Part shown: piece by piece, positions 28,520 through 38,714 of the stretch
Numbering within the stretch: the stretch's first letter is position 1
Layout: each line of letters starts with the position of its first letter
Assembly (NCBI RefSeq): GCF_009728465.1
Contig: NZ_WOCD01000003.1
Location: 682,001 to 746,000, forward strand
DNA: 64,000 nt
Source: Psychrosphaera haliotis
GTDB taxonomy: Bacteria > Pseudomonadota > Gammaproteobacteria > Enterobacterales > Alteromonadaceae
Direction: 5' to 3'
The notes under the pieces: generated by a model
Told to the model about the DNA's origin: nothing
The model's input: only the letters and a program-made list of their open reading frames with translations
The model's database searches: none
Position numbers and translations under genes: made by a program

Positions 28520-28987
28520 TTGTTTAGAATTATCACTATGGTAGTAGTGCTGTTGTTTTCAGCCTTGCCGGTAAATGCACATAAAATGAAATCAGCATTT
28601 ACTATCGTATTATTCAATGAAAGAACAAATCATATTGAAGTCATGCACCGCTTTATGCTGCACGATGCTGAAGAAGCTGCTTGGCAGTTATTTGATGCTA
28701 AGGCAGACATCATTGCAGATGACATGACACAGGCTAAGTTTGCAGCCTACGTTGAGGAAAAGTTTGAGTTGCGTAATAGCCAAAACGAAGCACTGCCGCT
28801 CAGCTTAGTAGGATACCAGAATGATGCTGGTTACTTTTGGGTTTACCAAGAGATTAAAATGCCGAAGCGCTTAAAAGGACTTGCTGTTCGTCAGGACTCT
28901 CTAAGGGAGATTTGGGATGAACAGTTTAATATCGTAAATATTGAAGGAAGAGGACCAGCAACGAGTTTACACTTTGAGGGTTTCTGA
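28520..28987 (+). CDS. DUF6702-type exported protein of unknown function
   Basis: 155 residues with a signal peptide (ending PVNAHKMK). The TTG start has GGAGAG 7 bp upstream; an ATG seven codons later is the alternative. The body starts KSAFTIVLFNERTNHIEVMHRFMLHDAEEA, the pattern of a small family often found beside M1 metallopeptidases in marine bacteria. Function unknown; it may be a periplasmic partner of the peptidase upstream. Confidence 0.72.
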   Translation: MFRIITMVVVLLFSALPVNAHKMKSAFTIVLFNERTNHIEVMHRFMLHDAEEAAWQLFDAKADIIADDMTQAKFAAYVEEKFELRNSQNEALPLSLVGYQNDAGYFWVYQEIKMPKRLKGLAVRQDSLREIWDEQFNIVNIEGRGPATSLHFEGF

Positions 28988-29053
28988 AACTTGGAAAGGG
29001 ATTAAGTTACCTGAATTGGTAAATTAAAAGTTATAAGATAGAGCTAGCTTAAG

Positions 29054-29431
29054 CTAGCTCATCACTGCTTCTACATGGCTTTTTAAAGACTTGCGATTAA
29101 TTAAGTGAGCACTTATTACTAATGTGCTTCCAACTACCGTTAGGATAGTTTCTACAAGGTGGCCACTTAAAACACCAACGGTAAGTGTAAACACGCCAAG
29201 TGCTGCCAAATATGCAGGTACCGGATTACGATGCGACATATAAGCTTTTGGTAAGCTAACACCCAATATTAAAACAATTGGAGTAATTAATACCGCATGC
29301 AGCCATTCATCGTGAATAGATTCTAAAAATTCATGTAAGCCAAAATTTGCCCCAAACGACAGTAAAAGGATCGGCAAAGAACAGTGCAAAACACACAGAA
29401 CTGACAACCACGCTCCTAAAATATCTCTCAT
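29054..29431 (-). CDS. MerC domain-containing inner-membrane protein
   Basis: 125 residues with four predicted membrane helices. The N-terminal part holds the MerC-type cysteine pair LSVLCVLHCSLPIL, known in MerC for metal binding. No mer operon is present. SD AGAGG lies 8 bp before ATG, and a Zur-like palindrome lies 27 bp upstream of the start, so zinc (not mercury) homeostasis is the better guess. Related stand-alone MerC proteins are reported members of zinc-repressed regulons, from memory. Confidence 0.78.
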   Translation of the reverse strand: MRDILGAWLSVLCVLHCSLPILLLSFGANFGLHEFLESIHDEWLHAVLITPIVLILGVSLPKAYMSHRNPVPAYLAALGVFTLTVGVLSGHLVETILTVVGSTLVISAHLINRKSLKSHVEAVMS

Positions 29432-29457
29432 TTAACAAACCTCTCAAAAATAACTGA

Positions 29458-29475
29458 GTGATATAATATAACATC
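29458..29475 (-). promoter_or_regulatory. Zur-like palindrome before the MerC gene
   Basis: On the minus strand TGTTATATTATATCA is a 15-bp palindrome with a single mismatched pair, close to the Zur box core (TGTTATAnTATAACA, from memory). It lies in the promoter region of the MerC gene. Confidence 0.5.
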
Positions 29476-29568
29476 CCTATTTTTTCGGCCAGTTTTTATT
29501 TGATCATTTCTTCAGTTTTGTAAATTTAGACTACAATTAGATGAGTCTTTCCTGCTAGGTTTTTTATC

Positions 29569-30231
29569 ATGGCAACAAGTAATTTGATGATGCAAAGTGG
29601 GTCATTTAACCCAACATTACAGCCATTTTTAGATGACAATATAAATGTCTTAAAAATCAAAACTCGAGTGTTACAAGAGCAGTTAGATCAAGCGGTAGTG
29701 CTAACACAAATACTCTCAAGCAAACTTAGCTTGTCTCAATATTTTAACATCATGTGTAAGTTTTACGCTTCGTATGTCCAAGTCGAAAAGCGGGTTTTAA
29801 ATTTTGAATCTAAGATAGATTTAATGCACGCTGCCCCCTATAAAACTCGGTTACCTTCGTTAGAATTTGAATTATCGGATATCGCCAATAAACTACAACT
29901 TAGGTTACCCATTCCTCAGCCTAAATATTTAGTTATGGGTGAAGGTTCAATTTTAGAAAAGTATTGGGGGATTCGATACGCACTCGACTGCTTCTCTCAA
30001 ACTGCAGTGATGGTACTACCCAAAATTGAGCACACTTTAGGGTACGAATATAACCTCTCAATGGCATTTTGGAGAAAGTTAATCGAAGTTGATGCTGACT
30101 GGTTAAGAACATCAACCACAATTAACTCTTTACCAATAGAGCATATTGAAAGGTCGGAGCTAGTACACTGCGCTCAAGAAACATTTATATTAATTTCTGA
30201 GAATATGGCCGGAAGACCATCCGGCATTTAA
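29569..30231 (+). CDS. Heme-oxygenase-like protein with the proximal His replaced
   Basis: 220 residues resembling the bacteriophytochrome-linked heme oxygenase family: LKIKTRVLQEQLD aligns with LRxxTxxxHxxLE, SQYFNIMCKFYASYVQVEKRVL with the Y-x-x-L-x-x-x-Y-G-F-x-x-P-L-E helix, and PKYLVMGEGSILEKYWG with the Y-V-x-E-G-S-x-L-G-G segment. In the first motif the heme-ligand His is Gln36. Heme degradation is therefore doubtful; the fold may carry another role. No phytochrome or bilin gene is nearby. The last 4 bp overlap the convergent MscS gene. The family assignment is by motif reading, not by search. Confidence 0.62.
   Translation: MATSNLMMQSGSFNPTLQPFLDDNINVLKIKTRVLQEQLDQAVVLTQILSSKLSLSQYFNIMCKFYASYVQVEKRVLNFESKIDLMHAAPYKTRLPSLEFELSDIANKLQLRLPIPQPKYLVMGEGSILEKYWGIRYALDCFSQTAVMVLPKIEHTLGYEYNLSMAFWRKLIEVDADWLRTSTTINSLPIEHIERSELVHCAQETFILISENMAGRPSGI
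30208..30225. terminator. Hairpin at the convergent 3' ends (weak)
   Basis: GCCGGA and TCCGGC form a perfect 6-bp stem around agacca within the last codons of the heme-oxygenase-like gene. The following tracts are only A/T-rich, so it is a weak terminator at best. Confidence 0.35.
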
Positions 30232-31154
30232 TTCGTATTAGCTGAGCCACTTTTCGACTCATTCTTAGTCAGCATAGTATTTAACTTTTCGCCGCCTTTA
30301 ATACCAAAATCCAGCGTCCTTATTGGGAATGGAATTAGGATATCGTTATCGCTTAGCGTTTTATTAATAACAACAACTAGTTCATGTCTTGCCTGCATAA
30401 AGCCAACATGACCAGGGTAATCTATCCAGGCCCACACTAGTAAATTTATAGAGCTATCACCAAAGCTCTCAGCATAGACAGCGGTTTCATCTTTATTTTT
30501 CACGAAGTCTTTTTTATTAATAGCTTCAACTAAAACATCTGCTGCTTTTTCTATGTCATCGGCATAAGAAATACCGACGGGCACTTCTACTCTTCGTTCC
30601 CCGGTGGAGTTGAAATTTGTTAATGTGTTTCTGAACAGCACCTTGTTTGGTACTATGTCTAGCTGACCATAAAAGTTCTCAACTAACGTATTGCGCAGAT
30701 TAATCACTTTTACGGTACCAAATACATCATCCGCTTTAATTACATCGCCAATTTGAAACGGTTTTCTTATGCCCATCGCTATACCAGCTATCAAATTTTC
30801 AGTCATGTCTTGAAATGCAAAACCGATGGCTAGACCAACAATACCCGCACCCGCCAATAATGACTTAACGGTGCCAGACAATCCGATAAAATCCAACGCG
30901 ACAAAAATACCAACTGTCATCACTATGATTTTAAATATTGATGCTAGTAAGTCCGCAATCTGTCTAGACTCAAGCGCTTTGTGCAATACTGACCTCAATG
31001 TTTTGCTTAAAACGCGAGATAGCAATGAGAAAAATAAAACTATAAATAGCGAAACGACAAAGTTAGGTAGATGTTTAATTGAAATCTCTAACCAAGTTGT
31101 AAGTTTTTCTTCTATTAATCCGTAATATGGTGCTAAATCTTTTAATGTCATCAT
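30228..31154 (-). CDS. MscS-family small-conductance mechanosensitive channel
   Basis: 308 residues with about three transmembrane helices in the first 110 and the MscS signature: Gly/Ala-rich pore helix SLLAGAGIVGLAIGFAFQDMTENLIAG (spread over about 85-115), then the beta domain PFQIGDVIKADDVFGTVKVINLRNT and VPNKVLFRNTLTNF. It relieves turgor by opening under membrane tension. ATG start. A second MscS-type protein is at 59023-59913. Confidence 0.93.
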   Translation of the reverse strand: MMTLKDLAPYYGLIEEKLTTWLEISIKHLPNFVVSLFIVLFFSLLSRVLSKTLRSVLHKALESRQIADLLASIFKIIVMTVGIFVALDFIGLSGTVKSLLAGAGIVGLAIGFAFQDMTENLIAGIAMGIRKPFQIGDVIKADDVFGTVKVINLRNTLVENFYGQLDIVPNKVLFRNTLTNFNSTGERRVEVPVGISYADDIEKAADVLVEAINKKDFVKNKDETAVYAESFGDSSINLLVWAWIDYPGHVGFMQARHELVVVINKTLSDNDILIPFPIRTLDFGIKGGEKLNTMLTKNESKSGSANTN

Positions 31155-31275
31155 ACTTTCCTAATATAAAACGTTACTTTAGTATCGCAAATATTATGCC
31201 AGCCAAAAAAAGTAATGACGCCGAACAAAATAAAGAAGCTAACACCCTGAATTTAAAGACATTACCAACGAGCGG

Positions 31276-31305
31276 ATAAAAAAAGACCAACTTGAAAAGT
31301 TGGCC
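31276..31305 (-). terminator. Terminator of the RND efflux operon
   Basis: GCCAACTT and AAGTTGG enclose TTC on the minus strand, followed by TCTTTTTTT. It lies about 70 bp after the RND pump stop codon. Confidence 0.85.
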
Positions 31306-31371
31306 CTTTGAATAACACTTAAGTAATTACTACTTTAACTATGTAAGATCTTCATAGCCTTTTACCTATTT

Positions 31372-34300
31372 TTACGACTTGAACCAATCCTGTACTTTAG
31401 CTACTAAAAGGTAATTAACCGGTACTAAAAGCAAAGTGATGAACGTTGCGAATAAAATACCAAACCCTAACGAGACGGCCATCGGGATTAAGAACTGCGC
31501 CTGCGTCGACTTTTCAAACAATAACGGCATCAAGCCTATAAATGTTGTTAAACTCGTTAACATAACCGGTCTAAATCGAGAAGCACCCGCCGTTAATACC
31601 GCGTCCATTAGGGCAAACCCTTCAGCTCTGCGCTTATTAATATAGTCAACCAGAACGAGCGAGTCATTTACTACAACCCCTATGAGAGCCAGCATCCCCA
31701 GCAAACTCATAATGGTTAATTCCATGCCCATTACCCAATGGCCCATAACTGCACCGATCATACCGAAAGGAATAATACTCATAACAATTAAAGGCTGTAA
31801 GTAAGACTTAAATGGTATCGCTAACAAAGCATAAATAATAAAGAATACAAACACTAATGCCCAGCCCAACGAACTAAATGATTCACGCTGCTCCTTTGCT
31901 TCACCTTCTAATGAGTGCGAAATGCCTGGGTACTGGGAAACCAGCTCATCAAGATAAACTTTTAGATCAGCCTGAAGTACCGTCATATTGGTATTACTTT
32001 TATCAATATCGCCCGTCACATTCACTGTTCTAAAGCGGTCAATTCGATAAATAGCCGACGGGCTTTGTCCTGCATTTACCGTCGCAATGTGAGCAAACGG
32101 TACAGTGCCGCCAGATGGAGTCGATATCAGAATATCCTGCAGCTGTGCCACAGAATTACGTTCTGATAACGGCAATCTCACCATAACTCTCACATCATCT
32201 CGACCTCTTTGAACACGCTGAACTTGCGCACCAAAAAAAGCATTCCTAATTTGATTTGATACTTCCATTCTCGTCAGTCCAAGCGCAACGCCCTGCTGAG
32301 TCAGCTCAATTTGCAATTCCTGCTTACCATCTGATAAAGAATCGGCAATATCAAAAACCGTAGGATAGGTTGCTAAACGTTGCTTCACTAAATCAGCCAC
32401 TTCTTTCAACGTATTCAGCGAAGTACCTGATAACTGCACATCAATAGGACTTGACGTACGACCAATTTCAGATCTGAATGTAACGCTTTCTGCACCTGGA
32501 ATTGGGCCAATCAGATTTCGCCACTCTCTGGCTAAATCATTTGCGCTTATAATTGACGTTCTTTGCTCAGGTGGAATTATTTCAAATCGCACACCACCTT
32601 GGTTAGAAACGCCACCGCGACCACCAGTAGTGGCAAGTATATTTATAATGACACTTTTTCCAGTATCTTCATCAACATATTTTTCTTGTAAAATTCGCGC
32701 TTTATCTGACATTTTAATAACAAACTTATTAGTCACTTCAAATGGCGTGCCCGCTGGCATTGAAATGTTCACTCTCACCGTTTCGCTTGGAATGCGAGGA
32801 AAGAAAATAAACTTAGTCCAGCCACTCATAATCAGCGCTAAAATCACTAAAAATACCGATAAGAACATACTAACAGTGGCGAACTTATTTCGAACCGCTA
32901 CTTTTAATAACGGTTGGTAATAGCGCAAGATCAGGTGTTCAAAACCATCAGCAAAGCGATGCTGGAAAGCTTCGAGCTTGCTAATTTCGCCTTTTTCATG
33001 ACGAAGTTTTAGGTTTTTTAAATGCGAGGGTAAAACAAATTTAGACTCAACTAATGACATCAACAAAATTGGAATAACAATAACAGGGATCTGCGCAAAT
33101 AACGCACCTCTGGCTCCTTCAATAAAGGCCAAAGGTAAAAAGGCAGCGACAGTGGTTAAAATACCAAACGTCACAGGAGTCGCGACTTCTTGAGTACCTC
33201 TTATAACGGCATCTTCTCCAGAATCCGCTTTTCGTAAGTGAGTATAAATATTCTCACCGGTAACGATGGCATCATCAACAACAATACCTAACACCAAAAT
33301 GAATCCAAATAGGCTCATAACATTTAATGTAACGCCAAACCAAGGCATAACAATAAAGGCACCCATAAACGAAACTGGAATACCGATAAACACCCAAAAA
33401 GCGATAGCGGGACGTAAGAATAGTGTTAGTAATAATAGAACTAAGAAACCTCCTTGCAACGCACTGGTCGTTAACGTGGATATACGATTTTTAACAATTT
33501 GTGAATCGTCATCCCAATAACTCAGTTCGTAACCGTAAGGTAAAGCAAGTTGCTTACTAACAATATACGCTTTTACTTTGTCAGCAACTTCAATAGCACT
33601 CTGTTGGCCAATTCTGTAAACATCTAAAAACGCGGCTTGGTTACCATTAAAACGAGTTCTAATTGGCGTTTCTTCAAAGTCATCCAAAACATCTGCAATG
33701 TCTGAAAGACGAATAATAGTGCCATCAGCATTAGTTTTGACCGGAATTCGAGCAAACTCATCCTGGCGGTAAGCCTGACCTTTTGAGCGCAGCAGAATAT
33801 CGCCACCGGTGGTTTTTAACGTACCGGCAGACACATCAACACTTGATTTTGAAATAGCGCTTGAAACTTGAGCTAGTGATAGATTGTACTGACGAAGCTT
33901 ATCGGTGGAAATCTCCACTGCAATTTCGTAATCTCTTACGCCACTCAAATCAATTTGAGTTACACCTTGAATTTTTAGTAAATCATCACGAATTTGTTCT
34001 GCATACTCATGCAGTTCTTTCTCACCATAAATGCTTGATAACGCAACCGCTATAACTTCTCTTTTTCTCTGCGCTAACGCAATAACAGGCTTTTCAGCAT
34101 CACTCGGAAAGGTATTAATTGCATCAACCCGACTCTTTATGTCGGCTAACATTTCTCGAGCATCATAACCACTTTCAACTTCCACCGTCACGGACGCTGA
34201 GCCTTCAGTAGAACGACTGGTAATTTGCTCTATACCTTCTAAATCTTGCACCGCTTCTTCGATACGGATGGCAATACCTTGCTCTGTATCTTCAGGTGTT

Positions 34301-34458
34301 GCACCTCTTAATGTGACACTAATGCTTATGCGATCAGTTTCAAAGGATGGAAAGACTTCAAATGGTATTTGCGAACTTAAATTAAATAAGCCAACAAATA
34401 AAATTGAGAACATTAATAAATTGGCAGCAACGCCATTTCTAGCAAACCATGCAATCAT
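31372..34458 (-). CDS. RND efflux pump inner-membrane permease
   Basis: 1028 residues of the HAE-1/AcrB-type superfamily with 12 predicted helices and two large periplasmic loops. The proton-relay segment GIVVDDAIVTGENIY in helix 4 keeps the Asp-Asp pair. The start MIAWFARNGVAANLLMF is typical of a subgroup distant from AcrB (ACR3/VexH-like), often with broad or unknown substrates. It is the last gene of the order outer-membrane factor, adaptor, pump, and starts 2 bp after the adaptor stop. No regulator gene adjoins. Confidence 0.94.
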   Translation of the reverse strand: MIAWFARNGVAANLLMFSILFVGLFNLSSQIPFEVFPSFETDRISISVTLRGATPEDTEQGIAIRIEEAVQDLEGIEQITSRSTEGSASVTVEVESGYDAREMLADIKSRVDAINTFPSDAEKPVIALAQRKREVIAVALSSIYGEKELHEYAEQIRDDLLKIQGVTQIDLSGVRDYEIAVEISTDKLRQYNLSLAQVSSAISKSSVDVSAGTLKTTGGDILLRSKGQAYRQDEFARIPVKTNADGTIIRLSDIADVLDDFEETPIRTRFNGNQAAFLDVYRIGQQSAIEVADKVKAYIVSKQLALPYGYELSYWDDDSQIVKNRISTLTTSALQGGFLVLLLLTLFLRPAIAFWVFIGIPVSFMGAFIVMPWFGVTLNVMSLFGFILVLGIVVDDAIVTGENIYTHLRKADSGEDAVIRGTQEVATPVTFGILTTVAAFLPLAFIEGARGALFAQIPVIVIPILLMSLVESKFVLPSHLKNLKLRHEKGEISKLEAFQHRFADGFEHLILRYYQPLLKVAVRNKFATVSMFLSVFLVILALIMSGWTKFIFFPRIPSETVRVNISMPAGTPFEVTNKFVIKMSDKARILQEKYVDEDTGKSVIINILATTGGRGGVSNQGGVRFEIIPPEQRTSIISANDLAREWRNLIGPIPGAESVTFRSEIGRTSSPIDVQLSGTSLNTLKEVADLVKQRLATYPTVFDIADSLSDGKQELQIELTQQGVALGLTRMEVSNQIRNAFFGAQVQRVQRGRDDVRVMVRLPLSERNSVAQLQDILISTPSGGTVPFAHIATVNAGQSPSAIYRIDRFRTVNVTGDIDKSNTNMTVLQADLKVYLDELVSQYPGISHSLEGEAKEQRESFSSLGWALVFVFFIIYALLAIPFKSYLQPLIVMSIIPFGMIGAVMGHWVMGMELTIMSLLGMLALIGVVVNDSLVLVDYINKRRAEGFALMDAVLTAGASRFRPVMLTSLTTFIGLMPLLFEKSTQAQFLIPMAVSLGFGILFATFITLLLVPVNYLLVAKVQDWFKS

Positions 34459-34460
34459 TA

Positions 34461-35720
34461 TTATTCACCTTCACTTCTTGGCTTTTTTCTACCTTGTTTA
34501 TCTCGAGGCTTAATCTCGCCCGCAGGCGCTGCTTGTGCATCGCCATTTTCATTGACAATTGCCACTCTTGTTCCAGAGCTAACCTGTCCTAATGACGTGA
34601 TAACTAATAAGTCCCCAGGCTTTAATCCGCTCTCTATGATTGCCTCTTCATCATTTTGCCAACGCACGGTAATTTCTGTTCGGCGCAACATATTGTCAAC
34701 AACTACATAAACATAACTGCCTTGATAAATAGCTTTATTAGGAATAACTATCGTATTTGGAATTGTATTACCTTGAATATCAGCCGTTACATACTGGCCA
34801 ATTTTAATAGGTACGGAGTGCTGATTCGCACTATGAGCAGCCTTAGCAAATGGCTCATCAATTTGGCCCACGATATAAAGTTGTTGAGAACTTTCATCTA
34901 TCGCACCTTCTGTTCTCACCGCTTTGCCTAACCACTTTTGGTCGCCCACTAAATCAGACTTAAACAGTATTTCTTTGGCGTTAATTACACTGCTATTATC
35001 GTCGGCAAACTCTTCTGGCAGGGTCATTAGTGCTAAGTCTTTATTCTTAATTGGCAATCTAATTTCTACATAATCAGTCGCATATATATCCGCGACTTTA
35101 GTATTACCAGAAATAACCTGACCAAAATCCACCAGCTTAGTCAAAATACGACCATCATATGGCGCTGTAATTTTAGTTCGTTCTAATGAAAGCTGAGCTT
35201 TTTGAAGTTGCGCCTCCGCTGACAGTACATTTGCTTTAGCAGCCGCTAATTGTGGCTTTCTAAGCACCAAGTCACTTGGCTTTTTATTATTTCCTAGACG
35301 TTTCCAGTCAGTTTCGGCTTGGTCAACTCGTGCTTGCTCTTCTAATAATGCTTGTTGTGCTGATAACAAACCAGCCTTTGCAATATTAACCTCAGCCACG
35401 TAGTCACGGTCATCAACCACCACCAAAACGTCGCCTTGTTTTATAAAACCACCCTCTCTAAATTGATCACTAACAAAGGTAATTTGGCCTCCAACTTGTG
35501 ACACTAAGCCACTTTGTGTTCTAGGCTGAACCGTGCCATAACTTTCAAGAATAATTGGGTAGTCTTGTGGCTGCAGCTTTTCAACTTGAACTGACATCTG
35601 TGAGGCTTTTGATGGTCCACGGCGTTGTGCTTCTGGCGGGTTAGACATAATAAATGTATATAAAATTGCTGTGCCCGCTAGCACCGAAACAGGTAATATT
35701 AGTTTTTTGAAGTTAATCAT
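34461..35720 (-). CDS. RND efflux periplasmic adaptor subunit
   Basis: 419 residues of the membrane-fusion family, with an N-terminal membrane anchor (about 6-24). A lipoyl half-motif (QGDVLVVVDDRDY), a coiled-coil hairpin (about 90-165, AGLLSAQQALLEEQARV ... AQLQKAQLSLERTKI), the second lipoyl half (APYDGRILTKLVDFGQVI), a beta-barrel and a membrane-proximal domain are recognisable. A basic tail (PRDKQGRKKPRSEGE) ends the protein. It links the pump to the outer-membrane factor. 21 bp after the outer-membrane factor gene. Confidence 0.94.
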   Translation of the reverse strand: MINFKKLILPVSVLAGTAILYTFIMSNPPEAQRRGPSKASQMSVQVEKLQPQDYPIILESYGTVQPRTQSGLVSQVGGQITFVSDQFREGGFIKQGDVLVVVDDRDYVAEVNIAKAGLLSAQQALLEEQARVDQAETDWKRLGNNKKPSDLVLRKPQLAAAKANVLSAEAQLQKAQLSLERTKITAPYDGRILTKLVDFGQVISGNTKVADIYATDYVEIRLPIKNKDLALMTLPEEFADDNSSVINAKEILFKSDLVGDQKWLGKAVRTEGAIDESSQQLYIVGQIDEPFAKAAHSANQHSVPIKIGQYVTADIQGNTIPNTIVIPNKAIYQGSYVYVVVDNMLRRTEITVRWQNDEEAIIESGLKPGDLLVITSLGQVSSGTRVAIVNENGDAQAAPAGEIKPRDKQGRKKPRSEGE

Positions 35721-35741
35721 TGTTGCCGTCGTCCGTAGTCT

Positions 35742-37171
35742 TTAATGAATTTGAGTTAGAAAAGAATGCCCAAGTAACCGCTGAAGTTGAACTCTGTTTG
35801 TGGCCCTTTGTTTCTTAATTTGGATTAGAGAAGTTTGTGCATCAAATGAACGGCCTTGTGCATCAAGAACCGTGGTGTAGGTCACAAGACCACTTTGATA
35901 TTGTTCAAATGCTAATTGCTCTGCCGCCATTGCGTTTTCCATGGCTTCATAGGTGGTGGCAAAACGCTCTACTAAACTCACTTGTAATGACAATGCATTT
36001 TCAATGTCTTCAAATGAGTCATACACGTCTTCAATGTAGCTTTTTTCAGCTTGTTGAAGTCTAAGCTCCGCGGCTTTCTCATTAGCTTTAAGGCGTCCTG
36101 CGTCAAACAAAGGCGCTGTAATTTTACCGACTAAACCCCAAGCAAATGCCGATGTGCTAAACACATCAGATAACTTGCTTGCACTATCAGAAATGGTTCC
36201 TGTTAATACAAAGTCTGGGAACCGTTCTTTGTGCGCAAATGCTAATGCTGCATCGGTTGCCATTAACTGATACCAACTAGCCTGCAAAGAAGGCTTATTT
36301 TTAATTAACTCAGATGGGATACCTAGCTCAACATCAGTAGTAAATACCGGAATATCAGCGTTGATAAGTAAAGAAGCAGAAGGGTATTCACCAATCAGTC
36401 TTTCCAATACTCGAATTGCCATTGCTTTATTACTCACTTGAAGCGCCAAACGTGAACGCTCACTGTTGAGCTCATTTCTAGCAAGATAAACATCCAGCGC
36501 ACTATTCAGACCTTGCTGATAGCCAGAGTCTATAATGGATAAGCTTTGCCCAGAGTTTTGTACTCTTTGCTTATAGAGCTCTAATAATTGGTTCGCTTCA
36601 ATAACGTCTAACCAAGACAAAATCACATTAGAGATTAGTGCTTGAGTTGCTTCAGTATAAGAAGCTTGCTCAGCCATATATTGAAGGTTCTCTTGCTTAT
36701 TGTATCAGATAGTTTTTGCCAAACATCCAATTCGTATCTCAATGACAAACCCGCCGTATAGGATGTCGATGGAGAATCAGCAGAGCTAGATTCACCTCTT
36801 TGACCAGAAAACTCTGCATTTAGCGACGGCCAAACGTTAGTACCTGTTGCGATTAATGACTGCTCTTTGATCTTAACGTCAAAAGCTTGTTGTTGAAGCG
36901 ACAAATTATTTAATAACGCTTTTTCAACTAACTCTTTTAATTGCGGATTATTAAGCTCTTCAAAAACACTTTTTGAACGCAACACATCTGGGTTAGAAAC
37001 AAGCTGCTGACTCCACTGCTCTGGAGACTTACCTGTTATGCGTTGCTCTTTTAAGTCATTAGACATTTGATAATTTGAAGAGCAAGCCATCAATGAAAAG
37101 CATAGTGCCGTAATTGCACTAAGCTGAACCTGACGAACCGTTCCTTTGGATTTAGTTTGGCTACCTTTCAA
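35742..37171 (-). pseudogene. NodT-type outer-membrane efflux lipoprotein, split by a frameshift
   Basis: The N-terminal frame (ATG 37171, lipobox LCFSLMAC) runs into YELDVWQKLSD and then leaves the family pattern. The remaining protein continues in another frame as QENLQYMAEQASYTEATQALISNVILSWLDVIE. One missing base between about 36690 and 36700 explains both; the repaired protein has about 476 residues, normal for the TolC/OprM/NodT family. If the lesion is real, the efflux system would lack its own outer-membrane channel and would have to borrow another. First gene of the operon, so it would also affect translation coupling. Confidence 0.87.
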
Positions 37172-37431
37172 CTTCTTACCTTTGTAATAAATTAAGTTAA
37201 TACTAAATATTAACGCTTATATACGAGATATCGTTAATTAGAATCAATCTAATTTACGTTAATTGACATTCTTTTCGATTAACCCCCAATTAAACTCGCT
37301 GAACGGCATCAATAGTTCTGGCTTTATTACTAATAAAGTAACTTAAAGCATGACTAAAAATTGCACCTAAAAAACTATGAGCTAAGCTTAAAAATATCTT
37401 TATAAATTCAGCAAAATCATGGATTAACTAT

Positions 37432-38703
37432 ATGTCCCACGTCAATAAGCCAAAAAGAAGCACATTGAAGTTATTAACAAAAGCCGCGGCTTCTAGCGTG
37501 TTGATCACTAAAGCGCCCTATGTTTTCTCGAGAACAACAACGACTGTAAGAGTGCTTGGTACTCACGTCACGCTGCAAGAAGTATTACGGAAACAGGCAA
37601 TGGAAGACTTAGGCATTAATTTGGTATTTGAGCCAAAAGGCAGTGCCTCTGTCTTACAAAAAGCATCAATGTCTCCAACCTCCTTTGATCTCTTCGAGCA
37701 ATGGTCAAATAGTATACGTGTACTTTGGGCATCTGGTTCTATACAGCCTATTGATAAAAGAAGAATTCTTCATTTTGATGAGATAAATGATTTGTGTAAA
37801 ACCGGTAAACTTCATCCATCGTCAAACATAGGCGCTGGCGATGCACCTTTTAAAATACTTCATGTCCAAAAAAACGGTGAGCTGGGAACAAATCACACAA
37901 ACGACATAAGCTTTTTACCATACGTTCATAACGTAGATTCATTTGGTTACAACACCGACCATATTGAACTTGGCAGGCCCTATGAAACGGAAAGCTGGGG
38001 CTGGCTACTGGACAACAAAAACAAAGGTAAAGTGGGTATCGTTAATGCTCCCTCTATCGGTGTTTTTGACTTAGCCTTAGCAGCACAGGGCCAGGGCTTG
38101 ATGAGCTTTAATGATATCGGTGCAATTACAAATGCCGAATTGGATCAGCTTTTTGATATTTTATTCGAATTAAAACGACAAAATCATTTTAACGGTTTTT
38201 GGACTTCTGTGCCTGAATCTGTAAATTTTATGAAGTCAGGTCGAGTCAATATTCAAAGCATGTTCTCCCCTGCCGTTTCTCAACTAAATGGCCAAGGTAT
38301 CCCTGTTAGATATGCAGCTCCAAAAGAAGGTTATAGAGGTTGGCATGGGGTAATGTGTTTGTCTTCAGCAACAACTGGACGCGTTAAAGATGCAGCTTAC
38401 GACTACATGAACTGGTGGCTGTCAGGTTGGCCTGGCGCTTTTATTGCTCGACAAGGCTACTATATTAGTAATCCACAACGATCAGCAAAATACCTAAATC
38501 AAAATGAATGGGATTATTGGTATCAAGGTAAAGCAGCAACAACAAACTTACTGGGTACTGATGGAAATATAGCCGTAAAAAAAGGCCAACAACGGTCTGG
38601 CGGAAGCTACGAAAAAAGGTTTAGCAACGTTGCGGTTTGGAACTCTGTTATGGATTCCTACGATTACAGCTTACAAAAGTGGTATGAATTTATTAATTCT
38701 TAG
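37432..38703 (+). CDS. Exported solute-binding protein (polyamine/iron-type), partner of the next kinase
   Basis: 423 residues. The N-terminus [17 protein letters not shown] looks like a Tat-type signal with Lys-Arg in place of Arg-Arg. The body follows the PotD/SBP_bac_8 fold: [19 protein letters not shown], then [16 protein letters not shown] and a hinge region before [17 protein letters not shown]. No ABC permease or ATPase gene is nearby. Instead, a hybrid histidine kinase starts 11 bp downstream. That arrangement, as in TorT-TorS, suggests that the protein presents a ligand to the kinase sensor rather than to a transporter. Ligand unknown. Confidence 0.8.
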   Translation: MSHVNKPKRSTLKLLTKAAASSVLITKAPYVFSRTTTTVRVLGTHVTLQEVLRKQAMEDLGINLVFEPKGSASVLQKASMSPTSFDLFEQWSNSIRVLWASGSIQPIDKRRILHFDEINDLCKTGKLHPSSNIGAGDAPFKILHVQKNGELGTNHTNDISFLPYVHNVDSFGYNTDHIELGRPYETESWGWLLDNKNKGKVGIVNAPSIGVFDLALAAQGQGLMSFNDIGAITNAELDQLFDILFELKRQNHFNGFWTSVPESVNFMKSGRVNIQSMFSPAVSQLNGQGIPVRYAAPKEGYRGWHGVMCLSSATTGRVKDAAYDYMNWWLSGWPGAFIARQGYYISNPQRSAKYLNQNEWDYWYQGKAATTNLLGTDGNIAVKKGQQRSGGSYEKRFSNVAVWNSVMDSYDYSLQKWYEFINS

Positions 38704-38714
38704 GCGAGTCATTA

